Shown piece by piece: positions 1-5,094 of a DNA stretch of 6,029 bases (position 1 is the stretch's first letter; each line of letters opens with the position of its first letter). The position numbers were made by a program, and so were the translations under genes. The notes under the pieces were generated by a model that was not told the DNA's origin, made no database searches, and saw only the letters and a program-made list of their open reading frames with translations. The stretch is from NCBI GenBank assembly GCA_021107605.1, contig JAIOSN010000294.1, positions 1 through 6,029 of the forward strand, in the 5' to 3' direction. The DNA is from Anaerolineae bacterium (GTDB lineage: Bacteria; Chloroflexota; Anaerolineae; B4-G1; SLSP01).

Positions 1-185
1 TCCTCTACTAGCTCAAAAACTCGTTCTACCGCTTCTGGCTCCACACCGATAAGTAACGTCACATTGCCGCGACGCAAAAATCCGCCGGTGCTGGCAACCC
101 GCGTCACCCCCAACCCCTCGGTCACCAGGGCATCGGTAACCGCCATCGCATCTGAATCTTTCACAATAGCAATTATCAGCTTCAT
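1..185 (-). CDS. Cyclic-di-AMP receptor, DarA/PstA-like (partial, 3' end outside window)
   Basis: Reading leftward from the ATG at 185-183, 61 codons are visible, beginning MKLIIAIVKDSDAM. They match the N-terminal half of the PII-like cyclic-di-AMP receptor family (PF06153; B. subtilis DarA/YaaQ, S. aureus PstA), normally about 109 aa, so roughly 48 residues lie beyond the left edge. Family landmarks are the beta-strand start, the TGGFL segment (residues 33-37), and GN at 40-41 followed by IGVE (46-49). Thr28, Asn41 and Gly47 sit where the known receptors hold the nucleotide; position 26 is Gly instead of the usual Arg. These are small cytosolic trimers that bind c-di-AMP in their subunit clefts; downstream partners are poorly known. 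The start is supported by an AAGGGG ribosome site (197-192) that overlaps the stop codon of the upstream paralogue, with a 9-nt gap between genes, so translation is probably coupled. Family assignment is firm; the partner and signalling role are not visible. Confidence 0.9.
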   Translation of the reverse strand, partial: MKLIIAIVKDSDAMAVTDALVTEGLGVTRVASTGGFLRRGNVTLLIGVEPEAVERVFELVE

Positions 186-194
186 AAACACCCC

Positions 195-527
195 TTACAG
201 CTGCCGGAACTCTTCCACCGGCAAGATAAAGATAGCGGCCCCACCCTCAGAAGTCTCGATCATCGTCGGGTAACCGGAAGCCATCGCCGTCTCCACGCCC
301 AGCGGCACATACCGAGTGCGGCGCGGACAACACTCCTCCATGAGCATAAACAAGCGTGGCAAGCATCTCTCCTCAACACCTATAAACAACGTCACCAGAG
401 AATCATGTAAAAACCCCCCGGTGGCATTCACAATAGTTGCCCGGAATCCTTCCTCACCCAGAGCAATCATCAAATCCCGCGATTGCGTGCCATCCACAAT
501 CGCAATTGCGAGTCGATCAATTGACAT
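195..527 (-). CDS. Second cyclic-di-AMP receptor-like protein (DarA/PstA family), divergent pocket
   Basis: This encodes a 110-aa full-length PF06153 protein, first gene of a leftward pair with the partial receptor gene. The ATG at 527-525 is chosen because a perfect GGAGGTGA ribosome site lies at 540-533; a GTG three codons earlier overlaps that site and is unlikely. Family landmarks: LAIAIV strand at 6-11, TGGFL at 36-40, IGVE at 49-52, and the C-terminal GGAAIFILPVEEFRQL, which closely follows the DarA ending. Arg29 and Thr31 correspond to the ligand-contact Arg26 and Thr28 of known receptors. The GN pair is replaced by Ser43-Leu44, so the expected Asn41 contact is absent. A CC pair (66-67) and a segment RRTRYVPLGVETAMASGYP lie in the variable loop region. 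The protein may bind c-di-AMP with altered affinity, bind another ligand, or form mixed trimers with its neighbour; that is inference. The fold assignment is secure. Confidence 0.9.
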   Translation of the reverse strand: MSIDRLAIAIVDGTQSRDLMIALGEEGFRATIVNATGGFLHDSLVTLFIGVEERCLPRLFMLMEECCPRRTRYVPLGVETAMASGYPTMIETSEGGAAIFILPVEEFRQL

Positions 528-532
528 GGGGG

Positions 533-540
533 TCACCTCC
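533..540 (-). promoter_or_regulatory. Strong ribosome binding site fixing the start at 527
   Basis: Read on the minus strand this is GGAGGTGA, a full match to the anti-Shine-Dalgarno core, ending 5 nt before the ATG at 527-525. It decides for that ATG over the GTG at 536-534, which lies inside the site. Confidence 0.85.
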
Positions 541-584
541 AGTTCATTTCCCGGTTACGGCATTTGCAGGTATATCCTTCTTTG

Positions 585-612
585 ATTATAATCGCTTTAG
601 CGTGATTGGGAA
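585..612 (-). promoter_or_regulatory. Candidate sigma-70 promoter for the two cyclic-di-AMP receptor genes
   Basis: On the minus strand a perfect TATAAT -10 box lies at 590-585. A 4/6 -35 match, TTCCCA, lies at 612-607 with a 16-nt spacer. The predicted transcript would start near 578 and carry a leader of about 50 nt before the ATG at 527. The -10 is strong and the -35 is weak. Confidence 0.5.
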
Positions 613-635
613 GTGATAAAAATTCCTCTTTGGGA

Positions 636-662
636 CGCAGATTTTCGCAGATAAATACTGAT
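636..662. repeat. 10-bp-period degenerate repeat (CGCAGAT units)
   Basis: CGCAGAT occurs at 636-642 and again at 646-652, separated by TTT. A degenerate third unit, TACTGAT, follows at 656-662 after AAA, giving an exact 10-bp spacing. Similar GCAGAT-NNN strings are, from memory, scattered between genes in many environmental bacterial genomes, so this may be a decayed dispersed element. It ends next to the -10 box of the rightward promoter and overlaps its weak -35. Confidence 0.6.
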
Positions 663-687
663 CTATTGTTTTAGGAGCTACTATAAT
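658..687 (+). promoter_or_regulatory. Candidate sigma-70 promoter for the solute-binding lipoprotein gene
   Basis: A perfect TATAAT -10 box lies at 682-687. The best -35 is CTGATC at 658-663, which keeps only the TGA core, with an 18-nt spacer. Transcription would start near 694, leaving a short leader of about 27 nt. The -10 is convincing and the -35 is poor, so an activator may be needed. The only Shine-Dalgarno-like string in the leader, GAGGA at 701-705, is 15 nt from the ATG, which is farther than usual. Confidence 0.45.
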
Positions 688-720
688 TCACCTGATACAT
701 GAGGAATAAACTAACCACCT

Positions 721-1992
721 ATGAAAAAACTTATCTTGCTCATATCACTGCTCGTCTTGTCAACTTGTACCTCCAACAGACCCACTCTTACTCCCTCCAC
801 CACGGTAATGGAGCCACCGCTCTCCGCGACTGCCAGCCCGGCCACAGAACAGACCTCCATCGTCCTCTGGCACAACTGGAGCGCCTCACAAGAGCAAGCT
901 TATGCCGAAATCATAGCCGCTTTTAACACCACACACGCCACCCTCGCCATCCAACCCGTCAAGATCGAAACCCTCAATGATGCCTTGACGGTCGCGCTCC
1001 CCACCGGGGAAGGCCCAGACCTCATCCACTGGACGGCCGATCAAATTGGAGCGCACGCTCTGGCCGGCGACATTGTCCCCTTGGATAATTATTTTGCGGA
1101 CGGCTATCTGACGGATAACTTCGAGCCGGCAGCCGCCCAAGCCATGCAATGGCATAATCAAAGTTGGGGAATACCGGTAACTCAAGAGGGCATCGCACTA
1201 ATCTACAATCAAGATCAACTTCGCCAAACCGAACTACCTGCCCCCACCGACTTCAACGACCTGTTGGAGAAAGCCATTGCCTTCCGCCGTGAAAATCCGG
1301 ATAAATACTACCTCTGCAACCCGGGGCTAGGTCAATCTGATGCCTATCACGTAGCTCCAATCTACTTAGGACACGGACTAGACCAGTACGGCGGTCTCAT
1401 TGATGACCGCGGGCATGTCCACATCAACAGTGGGGCAGGCTATGAGGCGGCCAACTGGCTGGCGGAATTCAGCAAAGTCGCCCCCGCCAAAGCCAATTTC
1501 AGCTTATGCCAAGAGATGTTCACCTCCGGGCAAGTGCCCATCTGGTGGGGCGGGCCACGTGCCCTCTTAGCTCTGGAAGAGAGCCACCTCAACTACGGGA
1601 TAGCCCCTATGGGCAGCCCTTATGTCAAAGTAACCCTCTTCATGCTCACACCGAACGCGCTGACCCGGGGCCACGCACAAGCCGCGGTCAGCGCACTCAA
1701 ATACCTCGGGAGCGCAGCCGTCCAACAAGAGCTCGCCTTAACCCAGGACGTAGTCCCCGCCAACAGCCAAGCCCTACACAGCCTCGAAGTTCAAACCCGG
1801 CCATACATCGCCGGGTTTGGAGCCGCCCTACAGCTGGGGACTCCCTGGCCCAACCATCCCTACGGCGCTTGCCAGTGGGAAGCCACCGGTGCGGCTACCC
1901 TTGCTATCTGGAGAGGCCAAAAAGACCCCTTGCAAGCCATGAACGACGCCCAGCTACTTATCGAAAGTTGCGTCACGGCAATCTCAGAGTGA
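721..1992 (+). CDS. ABC transporter sugar-type extracellular solute-binding lipoprotein
   Basis: This is a 423-aa protein of the MalE-like solute-binding class (SBP_bac_1), exported and lipid-anchored, which would deliver a sugar or similar small solute to an ABC importer. Residues 1-15 form a Lys-Lys plus hydrophobic signal peptide ending in LSTC, with Cys16 as the lipid-attachment residue; Thr at -1 is unusual for a lipobox. Residues 17-44 are a Thr/Pro/Ser-rich spacer. The binding domain starts at SIVLWHNWS (46-54). It contains GPDLIHW (98-104), an AGDIVPLDNYF lobe motif (115-125) and GIPVTQEGIALIYNQD (150-165), the typical hinge region. Near the C-terminus GAATLAIWRGQKDP (390-403) matches the family tail. 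Aromatic residues such as the WW in PIWWGG (273-278) suit a carbohydrate site, but the ligand cannot be named. No permease or ATPase gene follows, so it is an orphan here. The ATG at 721 is kept because it gives the intact signal peptide, although its ribosome site is weak. Confidence 0.88.
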   Translation: MKKLILLISLLVLSTCTSNRPTLTPSTTVMEPPLSATASPATEQTSIVLWHNWSASQEQAYAEIIAAFNTTHATLAIQPVKIETLNDALTVALPTGEGPDLIHWTADQIGAHALAGDIVPLDNYFADGYLTDNFEPAAAQAMQWHNQSWGIPVTQEGIALIYNQDQLRQTELPAPTDFNDLLEKAIAFRRENPDKYYLCNPGLGQSDAYHVAPIYLGHGLDQYGGLIDDRGHVHINSGAGYEAANWLAEFSKVAPAKANFSLCQEMFTSGQVPIWWGGPRALLALEESHLNYGIAPMGSPYVKVTLFMLTPNALTRGHAQAAVSALKYLGSAAVQQELALTQDVVPANSQALHSLEVQTRPYIAGFGAALQLGTPWPNHPYGACQWEATGAATLAIWRGQKDPLQAMNDAQLLIESCVTAISE

Positions 1993-1997
1993 CTCCA

Positions 1998-2082
1998 CTT
2001 TTGCCTTTCGACTTTTGACTTTTGACCTTCGACTTTCGACCTTCGACTTTCGACCTTTGGCTTTCGACCTTTGGCTTTCGAC
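1998..2082. repeat. Tandem array of 7-bp repeats (YTTYGAC)
   Basis: From 2006 to 2082 the sequence is exactly eleven consecutive 7-nt units. The types are TTTCGAC, TTTTGAC, CTTCGAC and CTTTGGC. A further decayed unit, CTTTTGC, lies at 1998-2004, one base out of register. The last eight units pair into 14-bp blocks: CTTCGAC-TTTCGAC twice, then CTTTGGC-TTTCGAC twice, which suggests recent expansion by slippage or unequal exchange. The array begins 5 bp after the lipoprotein stop codon and ends 32 bp before the next promoter. It has no internal dyad, so it is not a terminator by itself. Confidence 0.92.
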
Positions 2083-2114
2083 TAGAGACCTACCAAAGCT
2101 AGACTCCAAAACTT

Positions 2115-2142
2115 TTGACATCCCTCCAAACACTGTTATTAT
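2115..2142 (+). promoter_or_regulatory. Strong sigma-70 promoter for the Thr/Pro-rich protein gene
   Basis: A perfect TTGACA lies at 2115-2120. After a 16-nt spacer comes TATTAT at 2137-2142, a 5/6 match; an overlapping TATAGT at 2140-2145 is an alternative with a 19-nt spacer. Either places the transcription start at about 2149-2152, within a few bases of the ATG at 2155. Confidence 0.65.
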
Positions 2143-2154
2143 AGTCAGTTAGAA

Positions 2155-2685
2155 ATGGAGACCTTACATACACGCAAGCCAATTTACACCGTTCTCATCG
2201 CCATCATCCTGGCGACGATTCCCTGCTACACGCTAGGATTCATCGCGCTAAGTATGCGCCCTACCTCGCCCACACCAACCCCCACCGTAACGCTGACGCT
2301 GGTCGGCACGCTCGCTCCCACCGATACCCCCTACGTGGTAAATCCAGGAACCGGGGAGAAAGGCACCCTAGAGCCAACGCCCACCCAATGGTTCCCGCCC
2401 ACACGCACCTCCACGCCCACCGACACCCCCTCGCCAACCACAACCTCCACGCCAGCCAATACTCCCACTCTTACCAACACAGCCACCTTAGCTCCTACTG
2501 GAACCACCGCCCCCACCAACACACCGACAGAGACCGCTACGGTTACTCCCGCCCCCACCATAGCTGTGAGCAGCACCCCGTCTCCCACCGAAACGTCTAC
2601 GCCCACCGCCACTCTGGACGCAACCGAAACAGCCACTCCCACCACGACCCCCACCTTGACGGCCACTACTGTTATCACTCCCTAG
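2155..2685 (+). CDS. Membrane-anchored Thr/Pro-rich stalk protein of unknown function
   Basis: This is a 176-aa protein with no recognised domain. Residues 1-10 are polar and include Arg7-Lys8. Residues 11-34 (YTVLIAIILATIPCYTLGFIALSM) form one hydrophobic membrane segment, and the positive charges before it predict N-in, C-out topology. From residue 35 to the end the chain is low-complexity Thr/Pro/Ser/Ala with repeated TPT, TNTP and TATLT-like motifs and almost no charge. One short ordinary stretch, YVVNPGTGEKG (about 60-70), interrupts it. Such TP-rich segments act as extended, often glycosylated linkers in surface proteins of Chloroflexota and others, but here no domain follows, so it is a bare stalk or the remnant of a longer protein. 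No Shine-Dalgarno precedes the ATG, and the promoter places the mRNA 5' end almost at the start codon. The gene ends in three consecutive in-frame stops (TAG TAA TAA, 2683-2691). The hydrophobic anchor, the dedicated promoter and the stops argue that it is real. Confidence 0.75.
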   Translation: METLHTRKPIYTVLIAIILATIPCYTLGFIALSMRPTSPTPTPTVTLTLVGTLAPTDTPYVVNPGTGEKGTLEPTPTQWFPPTRTSTPTDTPSPTTTSTPANTPTLTNTATLAPTGTTAPTNTPTETATVTPAPTIAVSSTPSPTETSTPTATLDATETATPTTTPTLTATTVITP

Positions 2686-2796
2686 TAATAAGATGGAAAG
2701 GTTAACCGAGCTAACCCTAATTGCCATGACCATCAAAATATACCTTAGCCGTACCTTCTCAATAAGTAGGGGGAAACATGGCGTTTCTGTTATGCT

Positions 2797-2863
2797 CACC
2801 ACGGAGACACCGAGAATACTGAGAAAAAATAAAAAACTCGGGGTCCTCCGTGTCTCTATGGTG
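2797..2863. repeat. 67-bp imperfect palindrome (CACCACGGAGACAC type)
   Basis: Two 27-nt arms (2797-2823 and 2837-2863) flank a 13-nt A-rich loop (AAAAAATAAAAAA). Aligned arm to arm I count 20 Watson-Crick pairs, 3 G-U pairs and 4 mismatches (2802/2858, 2811/2849, 2815/2845, 2818/2842) with no length difference. The outer blocks are CACCA with TGGTG and GAGACAC with GTGTCTC. Near-identical palindromes are, from memory, common between genes of many environmental bacteria, so this looks like a mutated copy of a dispersed REP-like element. It has no downstream T-run of its own. Confidence 0.85.
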
Positions 2864-2896
2864 AAAACTACCCCGAAATATTGAGATGATACCCTT

Positions 2897-2924
2897 AGCC
2901 CTCCACCTTGAGGGCTTTTGTTTT
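2897..2924 (+). terminator. Rho-independent terminator-like hairpin, possibly an attenuator
   Basis: AGCCCTC (2897-2903) pairs with GAGGGCT (2910-2916) around a 6-nt loop, CACCTT. TTTGTTTT follows (2917-2924). This is a compact 7-bp GC-rich stem with a U-tract. It ends only 4 nt before the AAAGGAG ribosome site of the first peptidase gene, with no room for a promoter in between. It may end transcripts from the Thr/Pro gene or control read-through into the peptidase operon. Confidence 0.65.
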
Positions 2925-2928
2925 GAAG

Positions 2929-2935
2929 AAAGGAG
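2929..2935 (+). promoter_or_regulatory. Ribosome binding site that selects the GTG start at 2940
   Basis: AAAGGAG lies 4 nt before the GTG at 2940-2942. The in-frame ATG at 2886 has no such site and would place the hairpin at 2897-2924 inside the coding region. Confidence 0.7.
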
Positions 2936-2939
2936 TTCC

Positions 2940-4025
2940 GTGAAAAATAAAGATAACTTACTAATGCAACTCAGTGAAGCAGCTGGCCCCTCTGGGCATG
3001 AGGAATCTATCCGCCACCAGCTCGAAGAACTCTGGCGGCCTTTCGTCACCACCATGCGCGCGGATGCGATGGGCAACCTGATCGCCGTGCAGCAAGGCAG
3101 CGGCCCGGAGCCACGCCCCGCGGTGATGGCCGCCGCTCATCTGGATGAGATCGGTCTGATCGTGACTCAAATTGAGGAAGGGTTCCTCCACATAGCGCCA
3201 ATTGGCGGTACCGACCGCCGGGTCTTGCTGGGACTAGAAGTCCTGGTCCACGGGCGCGAGGATATCCCTGGCCTCATCGGCACACGCCCCCCGCACGTAC
3301 TCTCGGCAGAAGAACGTCAGAAAACCGTGCCCTGGGAAAAGATCTTCGTTGATGTGGGTTTACCGGCCGAGAAAGTCGGCCAGCTAATCCGTGTGGGTGA
3401 TCCCATCTCCACCCGCCAACCGCTGCTCACCCTGGAGAACAGACGAGTCGCCGGCAAGGCGTTGGATAATCGCGCTTCGGTAGTGGCCCTTACCTTGGCC
3501 CTGGAAGAACTCGCACAACGCGAGCACGCCTGGGATTTCTACGCCGTCGCCACCGTCCAAGAAGAGGTCGGCTTGAAAGGAGCGATCACCAGCGCCTACG
3601 GCATCAACCCGCAATTAGCCGTCGCTCTGGATGTAACTTTCGGCAAACAAGAAGATGATAGCAAAATCGGTGTCTTCGAACTCGACAAAGGGCCAACCAT
3701 CGGACTAGGCCCCAACTTCCACCCACAGCTCCTCCAACGCATGGAAGCTACTGCTAAGGAATTAGAGATTCCCTATCACCTAGATCCCACACCAGGGGCC
3801 AGCGGCACCGACGCCTGGGGCATACAGGTAGCCCGCGAGGGCATTCCCACCAGCCTACTTTCCATCCCGGTGCGCTATATGCACCAGCCCGTAGAGACCT
3901 TAGCCCGGCGCGACGTGGAGCGCACCGGACGCCTATTGGCAGCCTTTGTGGCGGGGCTAGAGAGCAGCTACCGCCCCGGTTGGAAAGACGAAGTGGATGA
4001 AACAGCCGAAAGGAGCGACCAATGA
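2940..4025 (+). CDS. M42-family metallo-aminopeptidase (first of three)
   Basis: This is a 361-aa cytosolic di-metal aminopeptidase of family M42 (TET, FrvX, glutamyl or deblocking aminopeptidase type; usual length 340-370), which removes N-terminal residues from short peptides. The GTG at 2940 is chosen because of its ribosome site and because the protein then begins with the family motif AAGPSGHEESIR. Expected residues are present: His67 and Asp69 (AAHLDE), bridging Asp176 (ALDNR), general base Glu208 and metal ligand Glu209 (VQEEVGLKGA), Asp231 (ALDVT) and His315 (RYMHQPVE). The inserted beta domain at roughly 70-160 carries the usual GTRPPHVLSAEER stretch. The order is N-terminal catalytic part, beta domain that builds the oligomer, then the rest of the catalytic domain. 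A charged tail (about 345-361) extends past the core. It overlaps the next gene by ATGA, so the two are co-translated. Substrate preference cannot be read from the sequence. Confidence 0.93.
   Translation: MKNKDNLLMQLSEAAGPSGHEESIRHQLEELWRPFVTTMRADAMGNLIAVQQGSGPEPRPAVMAAAHLDEIGLIVTQIEEGFLHIAPIGGTDRRVLLGLEVLVHGREDIPGLIGTRPPHVLSAEERQKTVPWEKIFVDVGLPAEKVGQLIRVGDPISTRQPLLTLENRRVAGKALDNRASVVALTLALEELAQREHAWDFYAVATVQEEVGLKGAITSAYGINPQLAVALDVTFGKQEDDSKIGVFELDKGPTIGLGPNFHPQLLQRMEATAKELEIPYHLDPTPGASGTDAWGIQVAREGIPTSLLSIPVRYMHQPVETLARRDVERTGRLLAAFVAGLESSYRPGWKDEVDETAERSDQ
4009..4015 (+). promoter_or_regulatory. Ribosome binding site of the second M42 gene, inside the first
   Basis: AAAGGAG lies within the last codons of the first peptidase gene, 6 nt before the ATG at 4022. 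Together with the ATGA overlap it shows tight translational coupling. Confidence 0.8.
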
Positions 4026-5074
4026 AACACGAGAGACTAGTCGACATACTGCAATCGCTATCCAACGTGATGAGCACCTCCGGCGACGAGAGCGAGATGC
4101 GTCGCGCCTTACGCCCATTGCTAGCCGGGCATGTGGACGAGATGCGTGTGGATAGCCTGGGCAATCTGATCACCCTCAAGAAGGGCACCGGAGAGAGCCA
4201 ACTCCGCGTTTTAGTTACCGCCCATATTGATGAGGTGGGCATGATGGTCGTGGCCCATACCGAGAACGGCGCGCTCAAAGTGCAGACCGTGGGCGGCATT
4301 GATGATCGCCTCCTGCCCGGGTTGAACGTATACGTGGGCAAAGAGCAGTTGCCCGGCGTCATCGGAATAAAGGCTATCCACCATAGCTCCTCAAAGGAAC
4401 GGCTCAAGGCCATCCCCCTAAAAGAACTAAGTGTAGATATCGGCGCCGAGAACCAAAAAGAAGCTCAACGTCTGGCCCCGGTAGGCACACGCGTGACCTT
4501 CTCCACCCAAGCGCACCCGCTCGGCGAGCTGATCGCCGGGAAAGCCTTTGATGATCGCGCCGGCTGTACCGCCCTGGTAGCACTGCTCCACGAGGAGCCA
4601 TTCCCTTTCGACCTGTACGGTGTCTTCACCGTGCAGGAAGAAGTAGGCTTGCGCGGGGCGCGCGTCGCTGGCTATGCGTTAGCGCCAGATGTCGCCTTCG
4701 TCTTGGAAGGGACCATCGCCGATGATCTCCCCAAGAAAGAGGACGTCAGTCCCACATCCAAAATCGGACAGGGGCCGGTGCTTACCATCATGGATCGCTC
4801 TTACATCTCCGCGCCCCGGCTGCTGCGTTACACTGTCCAACTAGCCGAGAAGTTAGGGCTTCCCTATCAATTCAAACAGCCTGGCATCGGAGGGACTGAC
4901 GCCGGAGCGATTCACCTGACCCGGGGCGGCGTTCCTTCGCTCACGCTGGCCGTCCCCTGTCGTTACATTCACGGCCCTATCTCGCTGCTGAAGCCAGCGG
5001 ATCTAGAAGCCACCATAGCCTTAACATCAGCCGCACTCCGCCATTTAACCGCAGAGCTGCTGGCAAATAATTAA
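4022..5074 (+). CDS. M42-family metallo-aminopeptidase (second of three)
   Basis: This is a 350-aa complete M42 peptidase, clearly a paralogue of its neighbours and not a recent copy, since identity by eye is concentrated in motifs. Visible active-site residues: His68 and Asp70 (AHIDEVG), Asp177 (AFDDR), Glu206-Glu207 (VQEEVGLRGA), Glu229 (VLEGTIADD) and His317 (CRYIHGP). At the fourth ligand position it has Glu where both neighbours have Asp; both occur in the family, so it should still bind metal. The beta-domain signature is altered: PPH is replaced by AIHH (118-121), and the N-terminal GPSG motif by TSGDESEMR (19-27). These differences may change substrate choice or oligomer contacts. It starts inside the stop codon of the preceding gene with its own good ribosome site. 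The C-terminal GGTDAGAIHLTRGGVPS (290-306) is the typical stretch before the last ligand. The exact peptide specificity is unknown. Confidence 0.93.
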   Translation: MKHERLVDILQSLSNVMSTSGDESEMRRALRPLLAGHVDEMRVDSLGNLITLKKGTGESQLRVLVTAHIDEVGMMVVAHTENGALKVQTVGGIDDRLLPGLNVYVGKEQLPGVIGIKAIHHSSSKERLKAIPLKELSVDIGAENQKEAQRLAPVGTRVTFSTQAHPLGELIAGKAFDDRAGCTALVALLHEEPFPFDLYGVFTVQEEVGLRGARVAGYALAPDVAFVLEGTIADDLPKKEDVSPTSKIGQGPVLTIMDRSYISAPRLLRYTVQLAEKLGLPYQFKQPGIGGTDAGAIHLTRGGVPSLTLAVPCRYIHGPISLLKPADLEATIALTSAALRHLTAELLANN

Positions 5075-5094
5075 CCTGCACAAAGCAGCACAAC

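Noticed and set aside
699..926. 75-codon forward frame starting MRNKLTTYEK, better placed behind the 5' leader than the lipoprotein start
   Set aside because: It overlaps the lipoprotein gene in another frame, has no recognisable domain, and the overlapping frame gives a complete signal peptide and family-wide solute-binding motifs.
1998..2082. Possible CRISPR-like array
   Set aside because: The units are 7 bp and directly abutting with no spacers, so it is a simple tandem repeat.
2331..2678. 115-codon minus-strand frame rich in Val/Gly
   Set aside because: It is the antisense of the Thr/Pro-rich repeats; the repetitive composition (ACC and CCC codons read backward) creates a long stop-free frame without any domain.
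2721..2746. Promoter candidate TTGCCA with downstream TATACC or TACCTT
   Set aside because: The -35 is a good match, but the spacers are only 12 to 14 nt and the -10 boxes are poor.
2693..2884. 63-codon forward frame between the stalk gene and the peptidase operon
   Set aside because: It runs straight through the 67-bp palindrome, has no family resemblance, and has no convincing ribosome site before its ATG.
2886..2939. N-terminal extension of the first peptidase from the ATG at 2886
   Set aside because: It adds 18 residues with no family counterpart, encodes through a terminator-like hairpin, and lacks a ribosome site, while GTG at 2940 has AAAGGAG.
3754..4413. 219-codon minus-strand frame opposite the first and second peptidase genes
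   Set aside because: It crosses the junction of two clear M42 genes on the opposite strand, and its Ser/Pro/Arg-rich sequence has no recognisable motif; it is an antisense shadow.
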